Assembly: GCA_021810735.1 (NCBI GenBank)
Contig: JAJZIF010000072.1
Location: 1 to 11,692, forward strand
Reading direction: 5' to 3'
Length of the DNA: 11,692 bases
From: Acidobacteriota bacterium
GTDB taxonomy: Bacteria > Acidobacteriota > Terriglobia > Terriglobales > Acidobacteriaceae
A program made the translations under genes and the position numbers. The notes under the pieces were generated by a model. It was given only the letters and a program-made list of their open reading frames with translations, had not been told where the DNA came from and ran no database searches. Shown here piece after piece: positions 1-8,714 of the stretch; position 1 is the first letter of the stretch; the number at the start of each line of letters is the position of its first letter.

Positions 1-1239
1 GTCCATGCAAAATACGACGGGCAGGTTCTGCAGGCAGACGTCGTGAATGATGGGGTCGTAAGCGCGCTGCAAAAACGTGGAATAGATCGCGCAGAATGGA
101 CGCAGGCCCTTCGTGGCCATCCCGGCGGCGAAGATGATGGCGTGCTCTTCCGCGATGCCCACATCGAAATAGCGTTTGGGGTAATGGGGACGGAAGAGAT
201 CGAGCGCGGTGCCATTCGGCATCGCGGCGGTGATGGCTACGACTTTGTCATTGTGGTCGGCGAGCTTGACCATCGTTTCCGCAAACACTTCGGAGTAGGC
301 CTTTTGGCCGGCCGGCACGGTTTCGCCAGTCTCAGGATGGTACGGCCCCAAGCCGTGAAATTTCTTCTGCTTGTCGAGCGCGGGTTGAAAGCCGCGTCCC
401 TTCTGGGTGAGAGCGTGCAGAATAACAGGACGATTCTGCGTCTTGAGGAAGCGGAAGGTTTCAATCAGCAGCCCCAGGTTGTGACCATCGATGGGGCCGT
501 AATACGTCAGGCCAAATTCCTCGAAGATCAGCGACGGCAGCAACAATCCTTTGGCCGCTTCCTCGGCGCGGCGGACCACGTGGCCGACGGTCTTGCCGCC
601 GATTTTCTCAATCAAGCGTCCGGCGCGGTCATGCAGGTACGCGTAGCGTTCATTGGTGACGATGCGATGCAAGTAGGAGGAAATGGCACCGACATTGCGA
701 TCGATGGACCACTCATTGTCATTCAGCACGATGATCAGCCGCTTGGTTTGGCTGGCAACGTTATTCAGGGCTTCATAGGAAATGCCGTTGGTGAATGCCG
801 CATCTCCGGCCAGCGCGATGACGTGCTCTTTGCCGCCATTCATGTCGCGCGCCACCGCCATGCCCAGTGCTGCCGACAAGGCCGTGCCCGCGTGGCCAGC
901 GCCGTACACGTCATGCTCGCTTTCGGTGCGCAGCATAAAGCCGTTCAATCCATGTGGCTGACGCATGGTTTCAAAACGATCGCGCCGTCCGGTCAGCAGC
1001 TTGTGGATATAGGCTTGATGACTAACGTCAAAGACAAAATGGTCCTTGGGAGTATCGAAGACAACATGCAGGGCCAGCGTCAGCTCCACCACGCCCAGAT
1101 TGGGGCCGAGATGACCGCCTGTCTTGGCCAGCACGGCGATCATCCGCTCGCGAATCTCCTGCGCCAGCTGTTCCAGTTGCGGCAGGGTGAGCTGTTTTAC
1201 ATCGGATGGAGAATCAATGGTATCGAGAATGTTGCCCAT
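1..1239 (-). CDS. dxs: 1-deoxy-D-xylulose-5-phosphate synthase, N-terminal part (3' end outside window)
   Basis: This thiamine-diphosphate enzyme condenses pyruvate and glyceraldehyde 3-phosphate to DXP, the first step of the cytosolic MEP isoprenoid pathway. DXP also feeds thiamine and pyridoxal synthesis. 413 codons are present of the usual 620-640. The gene leaves the window inside the transketolase pyrimidine domain, just before the expected DRAG-type motif. Visible landmarks are GGHLGPNLG (residues 41-49, catalytic-type His43), HQAYIHK (74-80), GAGHAGTALSAALGMA (113-128), the ThDP/Mg motif from D146 to NDN 173-175, DGH (251-253), GIAEEHA (361-367, presumed catalytic Glu364) and YSTFLQRAYD (386-395). 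Three motifs depart from the common DXS consensus: DVSHQ for DVGHQ, GDAAFTNG for GDGA-type, and AEEH for AEQH. ATG 1239 is preceded in frame by a TAA two codons earlier, so it is the first possible start. The N-terminus (ILDTIDSPSDVKQL) fits the family. No good Shine-Dalgarno is visible. The same-strand acyltransferase ends 122 bp upstream, and a TATACT box at 1325-1320 could drive dxs separately. The function is secure; the subclade is not determined. Confidence 0.95.
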   Translation of the reverse strand, partial: MGNILDTIDSPSDVKQLTLPQLEQLAQEIRERMIAVLAKTGGHLGPNLGVVELTLALHVVFDTPKDHFVFDVSHQAYIHKLLTGRRDRFETMRQPHGLNGFMLRTESEHDVYGAGHAGTALSAALGMAVARDMNGGKEHVIALAGDAAFTNGISYEALNNVASQTKRLIIVLNDNEWSIDRNVGAISSYLHRIVTNERYAYLHDRAGRLIEKIGGKTVGHVVRRAEEAAKGLLLPSLIFEEFGLTYYGPIDGHNLGLLIETFRFLKTQNRPVILHALTQKGRGFQPALDKQKKFHGLGPYHPETGETVPAGQKAYSEVFAETMVKLADHNDKVVAITAAMPNGTALDLFRPHYPKRYFDVGIAEEHAIIFAAGMATKGLRPFCAIYSTFLQRAYDPIIHDVCLQNLPVVFCMD

Positions 1240-1361
1240 GGTGGTTTAGGACGAGTGCCATCTTCCTGCGCCCACACAAGCAGATGCGCCGAGGTGGCAC
1301 GAGATTCTTCCCATACGGAAGTATAGCTGAGGAGTGGCCACGGGTTGTGTCGGCAAGCGAC

Positions 1362-2576
1362 CTATTCCGCTGCAACTTGCTTAGCAGCCAAGGTTTGTGT
1401 GGAAGTCCCGCGATAGCCGAAATATCGTTTCAGCCGCAGAAAGTGAACTTCGTACAGGTTGTAGCTAAGATAGGCGACCAGATATACCGCGGCGGCGTTG
1501 ACGCAAAACTCCAACAGCACGGCCAGCGGCCTGGAATGCAAATAGGGCGTGAGGAAGATGCGCAAGCTGGCGCCGAGCATCCGCGATGTCAGTGTCGCAA
1601 TCAGACGGGCAACGAATATGTGCAGCACGTAGATGCCGTAGCTGTACTTGCCCAGGCTACGGAGAAACGGCCAGCGAAAAATTCGATTGGCGACGGTTGC
1701 CGGTTCGAGCGCCGCGACCAGGACACCAATACATCCCAACGCGATGACCGTATAACCGAAGGTGGCGCCGAGGAAAAAGTCTCGCATGTCGCCGGCCAGG
1801 TGCCACAGCGTATAGGCGGCAATGATGGCCGCGCAAGCGAGCGCCAGCGGCACCATTCCTCGGCGTGGAAGCCAGCCGCTGTTGCCGCGAATCAACAGCG
1901 CCACGCAGCCGCCCAGCAGCAGCGTGTCCATACGGCAGGGCGTGAGCATAAAAATCAGCAGCGGCGACGTGCCATGCAGATAGAGCGCGATCCGCAGCAG
2001 AAGCGCAACAGCGGAGAGCGTCAGGGCGAGCGCGATCAGCCGACGGCGTCCGCGTACCAAAAATACCAGCAGCGGCCAGAACAGATAGAACTGTTCTTCC
2101 ACGGCGAGCGACCAGAAATGGTCCAGGTCCGCCCACGCGCCCGGATGAAAATCCGTCACCGGAAACCACAGGCTGGTGTTCTGCATGTAGGCGAGCAGCA
2201 CGTATTGCCGACCACCCCAGGCGAAATGCAGCCCGTGTCCAAGGACCAGCAAGAAAAATAAGAATCCATAATAGAGAGGAAAAATGCGCAAAAAACGCCG
2301 CATGTAAAAACTGCGGAAGTAGTGCGGGTCATGAAGCGTGTCATACAGAATGCCGGTAATGAGAAATCCGGAAAGAACGAAGAAGAGATCGACGCCAACC
2401 CAGCCCAGGCCACGCAGCGCGGAGAGCGAATCGCCGAACCGGCTGCCGGTGTGATTGTTGAACAGCATGAGGTGCGCGATCAGCACCAGCAGAATCGCCA
2501 GCCCGCGCACGCCGTCCAACGCAGGCAGATGGCTGCGGGAAGGACCTGCAATTTCCACCGGCGATTTTGCATTCAC
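1362..2576 (-). CDS. Acyltransferase 3 family (OafA/YrhL-like) integral membrane protein
   Basis: This is a polytopic inner-membrane acyltransferase. Relatives O-acetylate or acylate LPS O-antigen, exopolysaccharide, peptidoglycan or secondary metabolites; the substrate here cannot be read from the sequence. Numbered from GTG 2576 (404 aa), the hallmarks are LPALDGVRGLA (17-27) with conserved Arg24, His35 in the first membrane helix, GVDLFFVLSGFLITGIL (61-77), RRFLRIFPLYY (93-103) and FWSLAVEEQFYLFWP (154-168). About ten hydrophobic helices follow to the C-terminus, including a YSYGIYVLH motif typical of the family. Start: an ATG at 2693 would add 39 low-complexity residues, has no Shine-Dalgarno and lies only 14 bp from the divergent esterase start. 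GTG 2576 has GGAG at 2590-2587 (10-nt spacing), gives the usual short tail before the LPALDG motif, and leaves room for divergent promoters. I prefer GTG, with moderate certainty. It lies upstream of dxs on the same strand with no visible terminator between them. Confidence 0.9.
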   Translation of the reverse strand: MNAKSPVEIAGPSRSHLPALDGVRGLAILLVLIAHLMLFNNHTGSRFGDSLSALRGLGWVGVDLFFVLSGFLITGILYDTLHDPHYFRSFYMRRFLRIFPLYYGFLFFLLVLGHGLHFAWGGRQYVLLAYMQNTSLWFPVTDFHPGAWADLDHFWSLAVEEQFYLFWPLLVFLVRGRRRLIALALTLSAVALLLRIALYLHGTSPLLIFMLTPCRMDTLLLGGCVALLIRGNSGWLPRRGMVPLALACAAIIAAYTLWHLAGDMRDFFLGATFGYTVIALGCIGVLVAALEPATVANRIFRWPFLRSLGKYSYGIYVLHIFVARLIATLTSRMLGASLRIFLTPYLHSRPLAVLLEFCVNAAAVYLVAYLSYNLYEVHFLRLKRYFGYRGTSTQTLAAKQVAAE

Positions 2577-2707
2577 TCGGGAGAGACTCCCATCCTTCGC
2601 AGTATAAAGTGCGCGCGATTGGATTTCCGGTTTTTGCAGCTCTCTGGATAGACTGAGAACAACTTTATCCACTGTACCTGAGCACCTTGCCATGGGGAGA
2701 GTCAGCT
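2577..2707. promoter_or_regulatory. Divergent intergenic region between acyltransferase and esterase genes
   Basis: This 131-bp gap should hold promoters for both divergent genes if the acyltransferase starts at GTG 2576. On the minus strand, TATACT (2606-2601) is a near-consensus -10, placing transcription start near 2595 just ahead of GGAG 2590-2587. Its -35 (CGGAAA at 2629-2624, 17-bp spacing) is weak. An inverted repeat TGGATA-N15-TATCCA (2645-2650 and 2666-2671) could be an operator. For the plus strand, TTGCAG (2634-2639) resembles a -35, but no matching -10 at proper spacing is convincing. All of this is read by eye. Confidence 0.35.
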
Positions 2708-4741
2708 ATGAAGTTTTCTATGGTCCGTTTTCTCCTTGCAGCCGTAGTTGCTGTTTGCGTGGCCGGCACCGCCCACGCGCAGGCGGATGGCACGCTGGTG
2801 CGGCCGCTGCTGAGCCAGCACCTGCAGTCACCCGATCTCGTGGCCGATGAATTGCGCCACTTCATGCTGAAGAAAGTGCCTCCGCTGGAGTTGCCCGCAA
2901 CGCCTCAGCAGTGGGACAAGGAGGCGGCGCGTATCCGGGCGCACGAACTTTCCGTTCTCTATCACGGATGGCCGCAGCCATGGGTTGACTCCGCGCCGCA
3001 GTTTGAGAAAGCTGGAGTGATTGAAGGTGATGGTTACCGAATCGTCAAGCTTCGGTATCAGATAGTTCCCGGATTTTTCTCAACGGCATTGCTCTATGAG
3101 CCCGAACATATGACCGGCAAGATGCCGGCGATTGTGAATGTGAACCGACACGGAGCCGGAGGCAAGGCCGTAGCGCATAAGCAGAAACGATGCATCAATT
3201 ACGCGCGCCGCGGAATCCTTGCACTCAGTCTGGAATGGTTTGACTTTGGCGAACTCGACCAACCGGGAAATACGCACAACAATATCAAATTGCTCGATCT
3301 TGCCGGCTATAACGGAGCGGGGCTGTTTTACCTGGAGATGCGCCTCGGCCTCGACTACCTCTACGACGATCCGGATGTAGACCGCTCCCGCATCGGTGTC
3401 ACAGGAGTTTCCGGCGGCGGCTGGCAGACCCTCATGCTCAGTTCGCTCGACACGCGGGTGGGGCCTGCGGTGCCGGTAGCTGGATTCACCTCATTGACGA
3501 CCTCGATCGAACACCCTGAGTATGCGGGCAATGACGCTGAACAGAACCCGCCTGATTTTCGGGAGGGTGTGGACTACGCGCAGCTGATGGCGACACGCGC
3601 ACCGCGGCCAACGCTGCTGATCTATAACGCGATGGACGATTGCTGCTATCGGGCCGGCGTCGTCAAGCAGGGCGTTTATACCGACATCCAGCCCTTCTTT
3701 AAGCTATACGGCAAGCCGGAGAATCTGCAGTGGCACTTGAACCTGGACCCGGGCACGCATAACTATGGGCTGGACAGTCGCGAGGCATCGTATAAGTTCT
3801 TCGATTCGGTATTTCACATCGACGCATCGCCGAATGAGCTTCCCAACACGGATACGGAAGTGCGAAGCCTCGAAGATCTTGTTGTTGGGATTCCCAAGGA
3901 CAACCTCACCATCCTGTCGCTGGCACAGTCTCTGGCAAAACAGATCCACCATGAGGTTCCGGCACAACCGAGCGCGCAGTGGGCCGACTCGCAGCGAATG
4001 CTATTGAAGAAGGTCGTGCGCTACGATCCCGTCACAGTGACGCACGCCTGGGCGATCAGCGCGACCCATGAAAAGGAACTGGAAAACCATGCCTATCGCT
4101 TCGAATTCAGCAACGGGCTCAGCGCTACAGGAGTGTTGTTCCGTGCGATTACGGACCCGGAAACGTCACCGACGACCATCCTGATTTCCGATTCCGGCAT
4201 GCCATCGACAGTGGTGGACGTGGCCGATGCAGTGGACCGCGGACAGCGGGTGCTGGTGCTCGATCCGTTATTTTTTGGCGAGGATGCCGCCGACCAACAC
4301 AAGCTGCACGCAAGTGCCTTCGCGCTGCTGTTGGATGCACTCGGCGAACGTTCATTGGGGCTGGAGTCGGCTCAGGTCAACGCGGTGGTTCGCTGGCTAG
4401 GCAAGGATCTGGATCACGGGTCCCCCACTCCAAATAACTATGCCGCGCACACTAGGTCGCCGGTGCCGCCAGTTCGCATCATCACAACCGGGCCGCGCTC
4501 GGAAACGATTGCCATGGTGGCCGCGGCGATTCAGCCTGACCTGTTTTCAAAACTCGAAGCGCGGGAATCCATTCACAGTTTCCAGTATGCGTTCGACCAT
4601 CCGCTCACATTCGATGAGGCTCCAGAGTTGATGTGTCTCGACCTCTATCGCGACTTCGACTACAACACGTTGACCGCGATTGCATCGCCGGTGAAAGTGG
4701 ACCTGTCGGCAACCGCGCCCCAGCGAATCTATTGGCATTGA
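2708..4741 (+). CDS. Exported alpha/beta-hydrolase, acetyl xylan esterase-like, two tandem domains
   Basis: This is a 677-residue predicted periplasmic or secreted esterase. A Sec signal peptide is clear: MKFSMVRF, a hydrophobic core, then an AHA-QA cleavage region near residues 24-26. The first half (about 60-365) is an alpha/beta-hydrolase fold with nucleophile elbow GVSGGG (Ser235), acid candidates Asp310/Asp311 in NAMDDCC, and His351 in DPGTHNYG. A tryptophan follows the elbow (GGGWQT). Spacing and motifs match the acetyl-xylan-esterase/Abhydrolase group, which deacetylates xylan or similar polysaccharides or cephalosporin-like esters; the true substrate is unknown. The second half (about 370-677) has hydrolase-like strand patterns (TTILISDSG, RVLVLDPLFFG, PVRIITTGPRSET) but no G-x-S-x-G elbow, so it looks non-catalytic. 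Start: ATG 2708 is preceded by GGGGAG (2694-2699) at 8 nt and begins exactly at the signal peptide. An upstream in-frame TTG at 2687 would spoil both features. It is monocistronic as seen, ending 36 bp from the convergent acsA stop. Confidence 0.82.
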   Translation: MKFSMVRFLLAAVVAVCVAGTAHAQADGTLVRPLLSQHLQSPDLVADELRHFMLKKVPPLELPATPQQWDKEAARIRAHELSVLYHGWPQPWVDSAPQFEKAGVIEGDGYRIVKLRYQIVPGFFSTALLYEPEHMTGKMPAIVNVNRHGAGGKAVAHKQKRCINYARRGILALSLEWFDFGELDQPGNTHNNIKLLDLAGYNGAGLFYLEMRLGLDYLYDDPDVDRSRIGVTGVSGGGWQTLMLSSLDTRVGPAVPVAGFTSLTTSIEHPEYAGNDAEQNPPDFREGVDYAQLMATRAPRPTLLIYNAMDDCCYRAGVVKQGVYTDIQPFFKLYGKPENLQWHLNLDPGTHNYGLDSREASYKFFDSVFHIDASPNELPNTDTEVRSLEDLVVGIPKDNLTILSLAQSLAKQIHHEVPAQPSAQWADSQRMLLKKVVRYDPVTVTHAWAISATHEKELENHAYRFEFSNGLSATGVLFRAITDPETSPTTILISDSGMPSTVVDVADAVDRGQRVLVLDPLFFGEDAADQHKLHASAFALLLDALGERSLGLESAQVNAVVRWLGKDLDHGSPTPNNYAAHTRSPVPPVRIITTGPRSETIAMVAAAIQPDLFSKLEARESIHSFQYAFDHPLTFDEAPELMCLDLYRDFDYNTLTAIASPVKVDLSATAPQRIYWH

Positions 4742-4777
4742 TGCAGCAGGGGCGCTGCCCGCGAGGACTGCGTCCAG

Positions 4778-6736
<1,959 letters not shown>

Positions 6737-6760
6737 CGGCAAAAGTTTCACTCCACAGGA

Positions 6761-7807
6761 TTATTGCACGGCTTCGTAGACAATCATCTTCGCCACCGGC
6801 TGGCCGTTTTCCTGCTGCTCCGGTGTGTACACCCGGTGCGTGACAGGATCGACGGCGAGGCTGTGAACTTTGTACTGCACGGGAAAGTCCTGCAGCTTGC
6901 GATAGTGGTTTGGGTCTTCTTCATGGAAGACCGATATGGCACCGCTGAAGCAAGCCACATAAATGCGGCGCAGGCCGGGATCGTATTTGATCACATCCGC
7001 ACCGGCGGCCATGGGCAGATATGCGATAGCCTTGTGCGTATCGAGGTTGAAGACGGTCATCAGGCTGTTGCCTTCACAGGAAAGAAAGGCGCGGCGGTGC
7101 TCCGGATCGAGCGTCATGCCATGGTTGCCGCGGCACCCTCCCACCGGATAGCTGGCAATGACATGGTCCGTGGCCGGGTCGATTTCGGCAAAGAGGTTTT
7201 GATCCTGAAGATTGACGTAAATGCGACGGGCAACCGGATCGTATTGCGGCATGCCGGTTTCGCTGTTGAAGCGCAGGGTCTCGACGATCTTGTCCGTGCG
7301 CACATCGACGACCGCAACCGCCTTCCCGCGTTCATCCGACACATAGACCTTGTGAAACGGCGCGGCGTAGGCGCTGCCGTCCGGCTTGGCTTCCGTAGGC
7401 AGCTTGGCGATGACCTTCATCTGCTTCAGATCGACAACGCCGATTTTGTTTTCCAGCCAGTCCGATGTGTACACCCGATGCAGTTCCGGCACGTAGACGA
7501 CACCCTCCACGCCGGGCACTCCAGGAATCGCGTGAACCACCGTATTCGTCTTCATGTCTATGACATACAGAATGCCCGCGCCAAGGTAGGCGGACAGAAG
7601 ATAATTGTCGGGCCTGTCGATTGTTAAGTAATCGAAGCGTTCTCCCGTCGGCCCGGGCAAGTCGATGGCGGCAATCCGCCGCAATGTGTTTCCAGCGCTG
7701 TGTGGCCCTGCCTGCGCGCCGGCTGGCAGGGCCACAGCGACAACAACGAGGGCGATACCTGCCAGGGACAGCAATCTTCGCATAGCTTGCCGCAAGTCAT
7801 CCGTCAT
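6761..7807 (-). CDS. Exported YVTN/YncE-type beta-propeller protein
   Basis: This 348-residue protein has an N-terminal signal segment (MTDDLRQAMRRLLSL, a hydrophobic stretch, then a GAQA cleavage-like site near residue 33). The mature part is built of repeated blade units about 40-45 residues long. Examples are GAGILYVIDMKTNTVVHAI, LENKIGVVDLKQMKVIAKL, RGKAVAVVDVRTDKIVETL, DQNLFAEIDPATDHVIASY and GNSLMTVFNLDTHKAIAYL, each preceded by a HRVY/RRIYV-type strand. This is the YVTN/YncE beta-propeller pattern, usually extracytoplasmic and often of unknown role (binding, scaffold, or cofactor-free propeller). No catalytic motif is recognised. Cysteines occur in GGCRGNHG, LSCEGN and VACFSG. Start: ATG 7807 has GGGAG (7819-7815) with 7-nt spacing and begins the signal peptide. 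An earlier in-frame start near 7858 would bury the signal sequence. The stop is 24 bp before acsA ATG 6736, so co-transcription is likely; no functional link to acetate metabolism is established. Confidence 0.85.
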   Translation of the reverse strand: MTDDLRQAMRRLLSLAGIALVVVAVALPAGAQAGPHSAGNTLRRIAAIDLPGPTGERFDYLTIDRPDNYLLSAYLGAGILYVIDMKTNTVVHAIPGVPGVEGVVYVPELHRVYTSDWLENKIGVVDLKQMKVIAKLPTEAKPDGSAYAAPFHKVYVSDERGKAVAVVDVRTDKIVETLRFNSETGMPQYDPVARRIYVNLQDQNLFAEIDPATDHVIASYPVGGCRGNHGMTLDPEHRRAFLSCEGNSLMTVFNLDTHKAIAYLPMAAGADVIKYDPGLRRIYVACFSGAISVFHEEDPNHYRKLQDFPVQYKVHSLAVDPVTHRVYTPEQQENGQPVAKMIVYEAVQ

Positions 7808-7924
7808 GTCCACACTCCCTTTGCCGCACGGTAACAATTTTCGCACTTTCTGCTGCATTCCCTGAAATTTGCGGCCTGCGTTGAATTCTCGTTGGGCGTG
7901 CGAACCTGTCTTGTCCGATCATTC

Positions 7925-8497
7925 TCACCTGGCTGGAAGTTGCGTCCGCACCTGCCCCAGCTCGCGCTGGATATTTTCCAGCCGAGCCACAATGTCGCCA
8001 TAGTGCTGTTCCGCTTCGCTCGGGGTATGGCCTTCAATGTAGAAGGAGCCGTTCGGTTCCAGGACGCATTTTTTCACGCTCTCGAAGTCGTCGAAGCCCT
8101 GGCGGTGAATCACGGACAGCAATTCTCTCTCCGTCAACAGTTCATGGCGCAGGGCAGCCTGGTCCAGAACTCCATCCCTGATCAGCACCTGCTCCGTGCC
8201 CTCCACCAGGCGATCGGCCTTGGGAGAACTATAGAGAAAGCGCACCACCAGCCAGTTGACGGTCAGCAGCGAGAGCGCCCCCACAATTCCGCCGGTAACG
8301 GAATTGTCGTTGCCGATCAGCGCGTTCTGCACCACGTTCGACAGGGACAGCAAGACGACCAGGTCAAAGGGATTGAGCTGTGCCAGTTCGCGTTTGCCAA
8401 AGATGCGCAATAGAAAAATCAGGAAAAAATAGACGACCATGGGCCGAAGAATCTTTTCCAAAAGCGGAAGTTGCGGATGGAACATGCTTTCAAGCAC
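7925..8497 (-). CDS. DUF421 / YetF-like membrane protein
   Basis: This is a 190-residue inner-membrane protein. Hydrophobic helices lie near residues 19-34 (MVVYFFLIFLLRIFG), 43-61 (PFDLVVLLSLSNVVQNALI) and 66-90 (VTGGIVGALSLLTVNWLV). A soluble C-terminal domain follows with QVLIRDGVLDQAALRHELLT, ELLSVIHRQG and CVLEPNGSFYI. This matches the DUF421 (YetF/YdfR-type) architecture: three helices plus a compact alpha/beta domain. The family's biochemical role is poorly defined, with links to spore or stress physiology in Firmicutes; nothing here indicates a specific one. The C-terminal tail (IVARLENIQRELGQVRTQL) looks like a short coiled coil. Start: GTG 8497 has a strong AAGGGAG (8513-8507) at 9 nt. 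The frame stays open to GTG 8572, but the extra 25 residues are hydrophilic and lack a ribosome site; ATG 8485 would sit 21 nt from it. The gene is divergent from ftsK and 117 bp upstream of the beta-propeller gene on the same strand. Confidence 0.85.
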   Translation of the reverse strand: MLESMFHPQLPLLEKILRPMVVYFFLIFLLRIFGKRELAQLNPFDLVVLLSLSNVVQNALIGNDNSVTGGIVGALSLLTVNWLVVRFLYSSPKADRLVEGTEQVLIRDGVLDQAALRHELLTERELLSVIHRQGFDDFESVKKCVLEPNGSFYIEGHTPSEAEQHYGDIVARLENIQRELGQVRTQLPAR

Positions 8498-8714
8498 GGC
8501 TGTGATCTCCCTTCGGGATTCTATGTTCTTCTCTTCATACACGTTCCAGTTAAGGACGGGAAGCGGGTTCACTGTTGACTACCCATGTGAGCCTGGCTGA
8601 TTTTTCGCCCTCCCGACCTCGAATTCTGGCATAATCGGAATTGCTCTGGTGTCTCTGGCATTGGGTGGACGGCGACGATTCTGTCGGCTTTCGCTCAGTG
8701 TACAAAGCGCCCCC
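8498..8714. promoter_or_regulatory. Divergent intergenic region DUF421 / ftsK with candidate ftsK promoter
   Basis: This is a 217-bp gap between two divergent starts. On the plus strand, CATAAT (8630-8635), preceded by TGG, is a good -10 hexamer. It would place transcription start near 8642 and give ftsK a leader of about 70 nt to ATG 8715. The -35 is poor (GCCCTC-like at 17 bp). The -10 is framed by an inverted repeat AATTC-N11-GAATT (8622-8626, 8638-8642), which could be incidental or an operator. The minus strand carries the strong AAGGGAG for DUF421 at 8513-8507 but no clear promoter pair. Confidence 0.35.

Noticed and set aside
43..1326. Long plus-strand open frame (427 codons) opposite dxs
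   Set aside because: The minus strand encodes an unmistakable DXS across the same bases. The plus-strand product has no domain and arises from the GC-rich antisense frame.
1240..1361. Possible short upstream open frame and leader control ahead of dxs (ATG 1261 on the minus strand)
   Set aside because: The AGGAAG abuts the ATG with no spacing and the 15-codon peptide shows no attenuation features.
1206..2261. Plus-strand open frame (351 codons) opposite the acyltransferase
   Set aside because: It is Gln/Arg/Glu-rich and low in hydrophobic order, the typical antisense translation of a membrane protein gene. The minus-strand acyltransferase motifs are clear.
4742..4760. Small hairpin GCAGC-N6-GCTGC between the convergent esterase and acsA genes
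   Set aside because: Only 5 bp of stem and no T-run on either side, so it is too weak to call a terminator.
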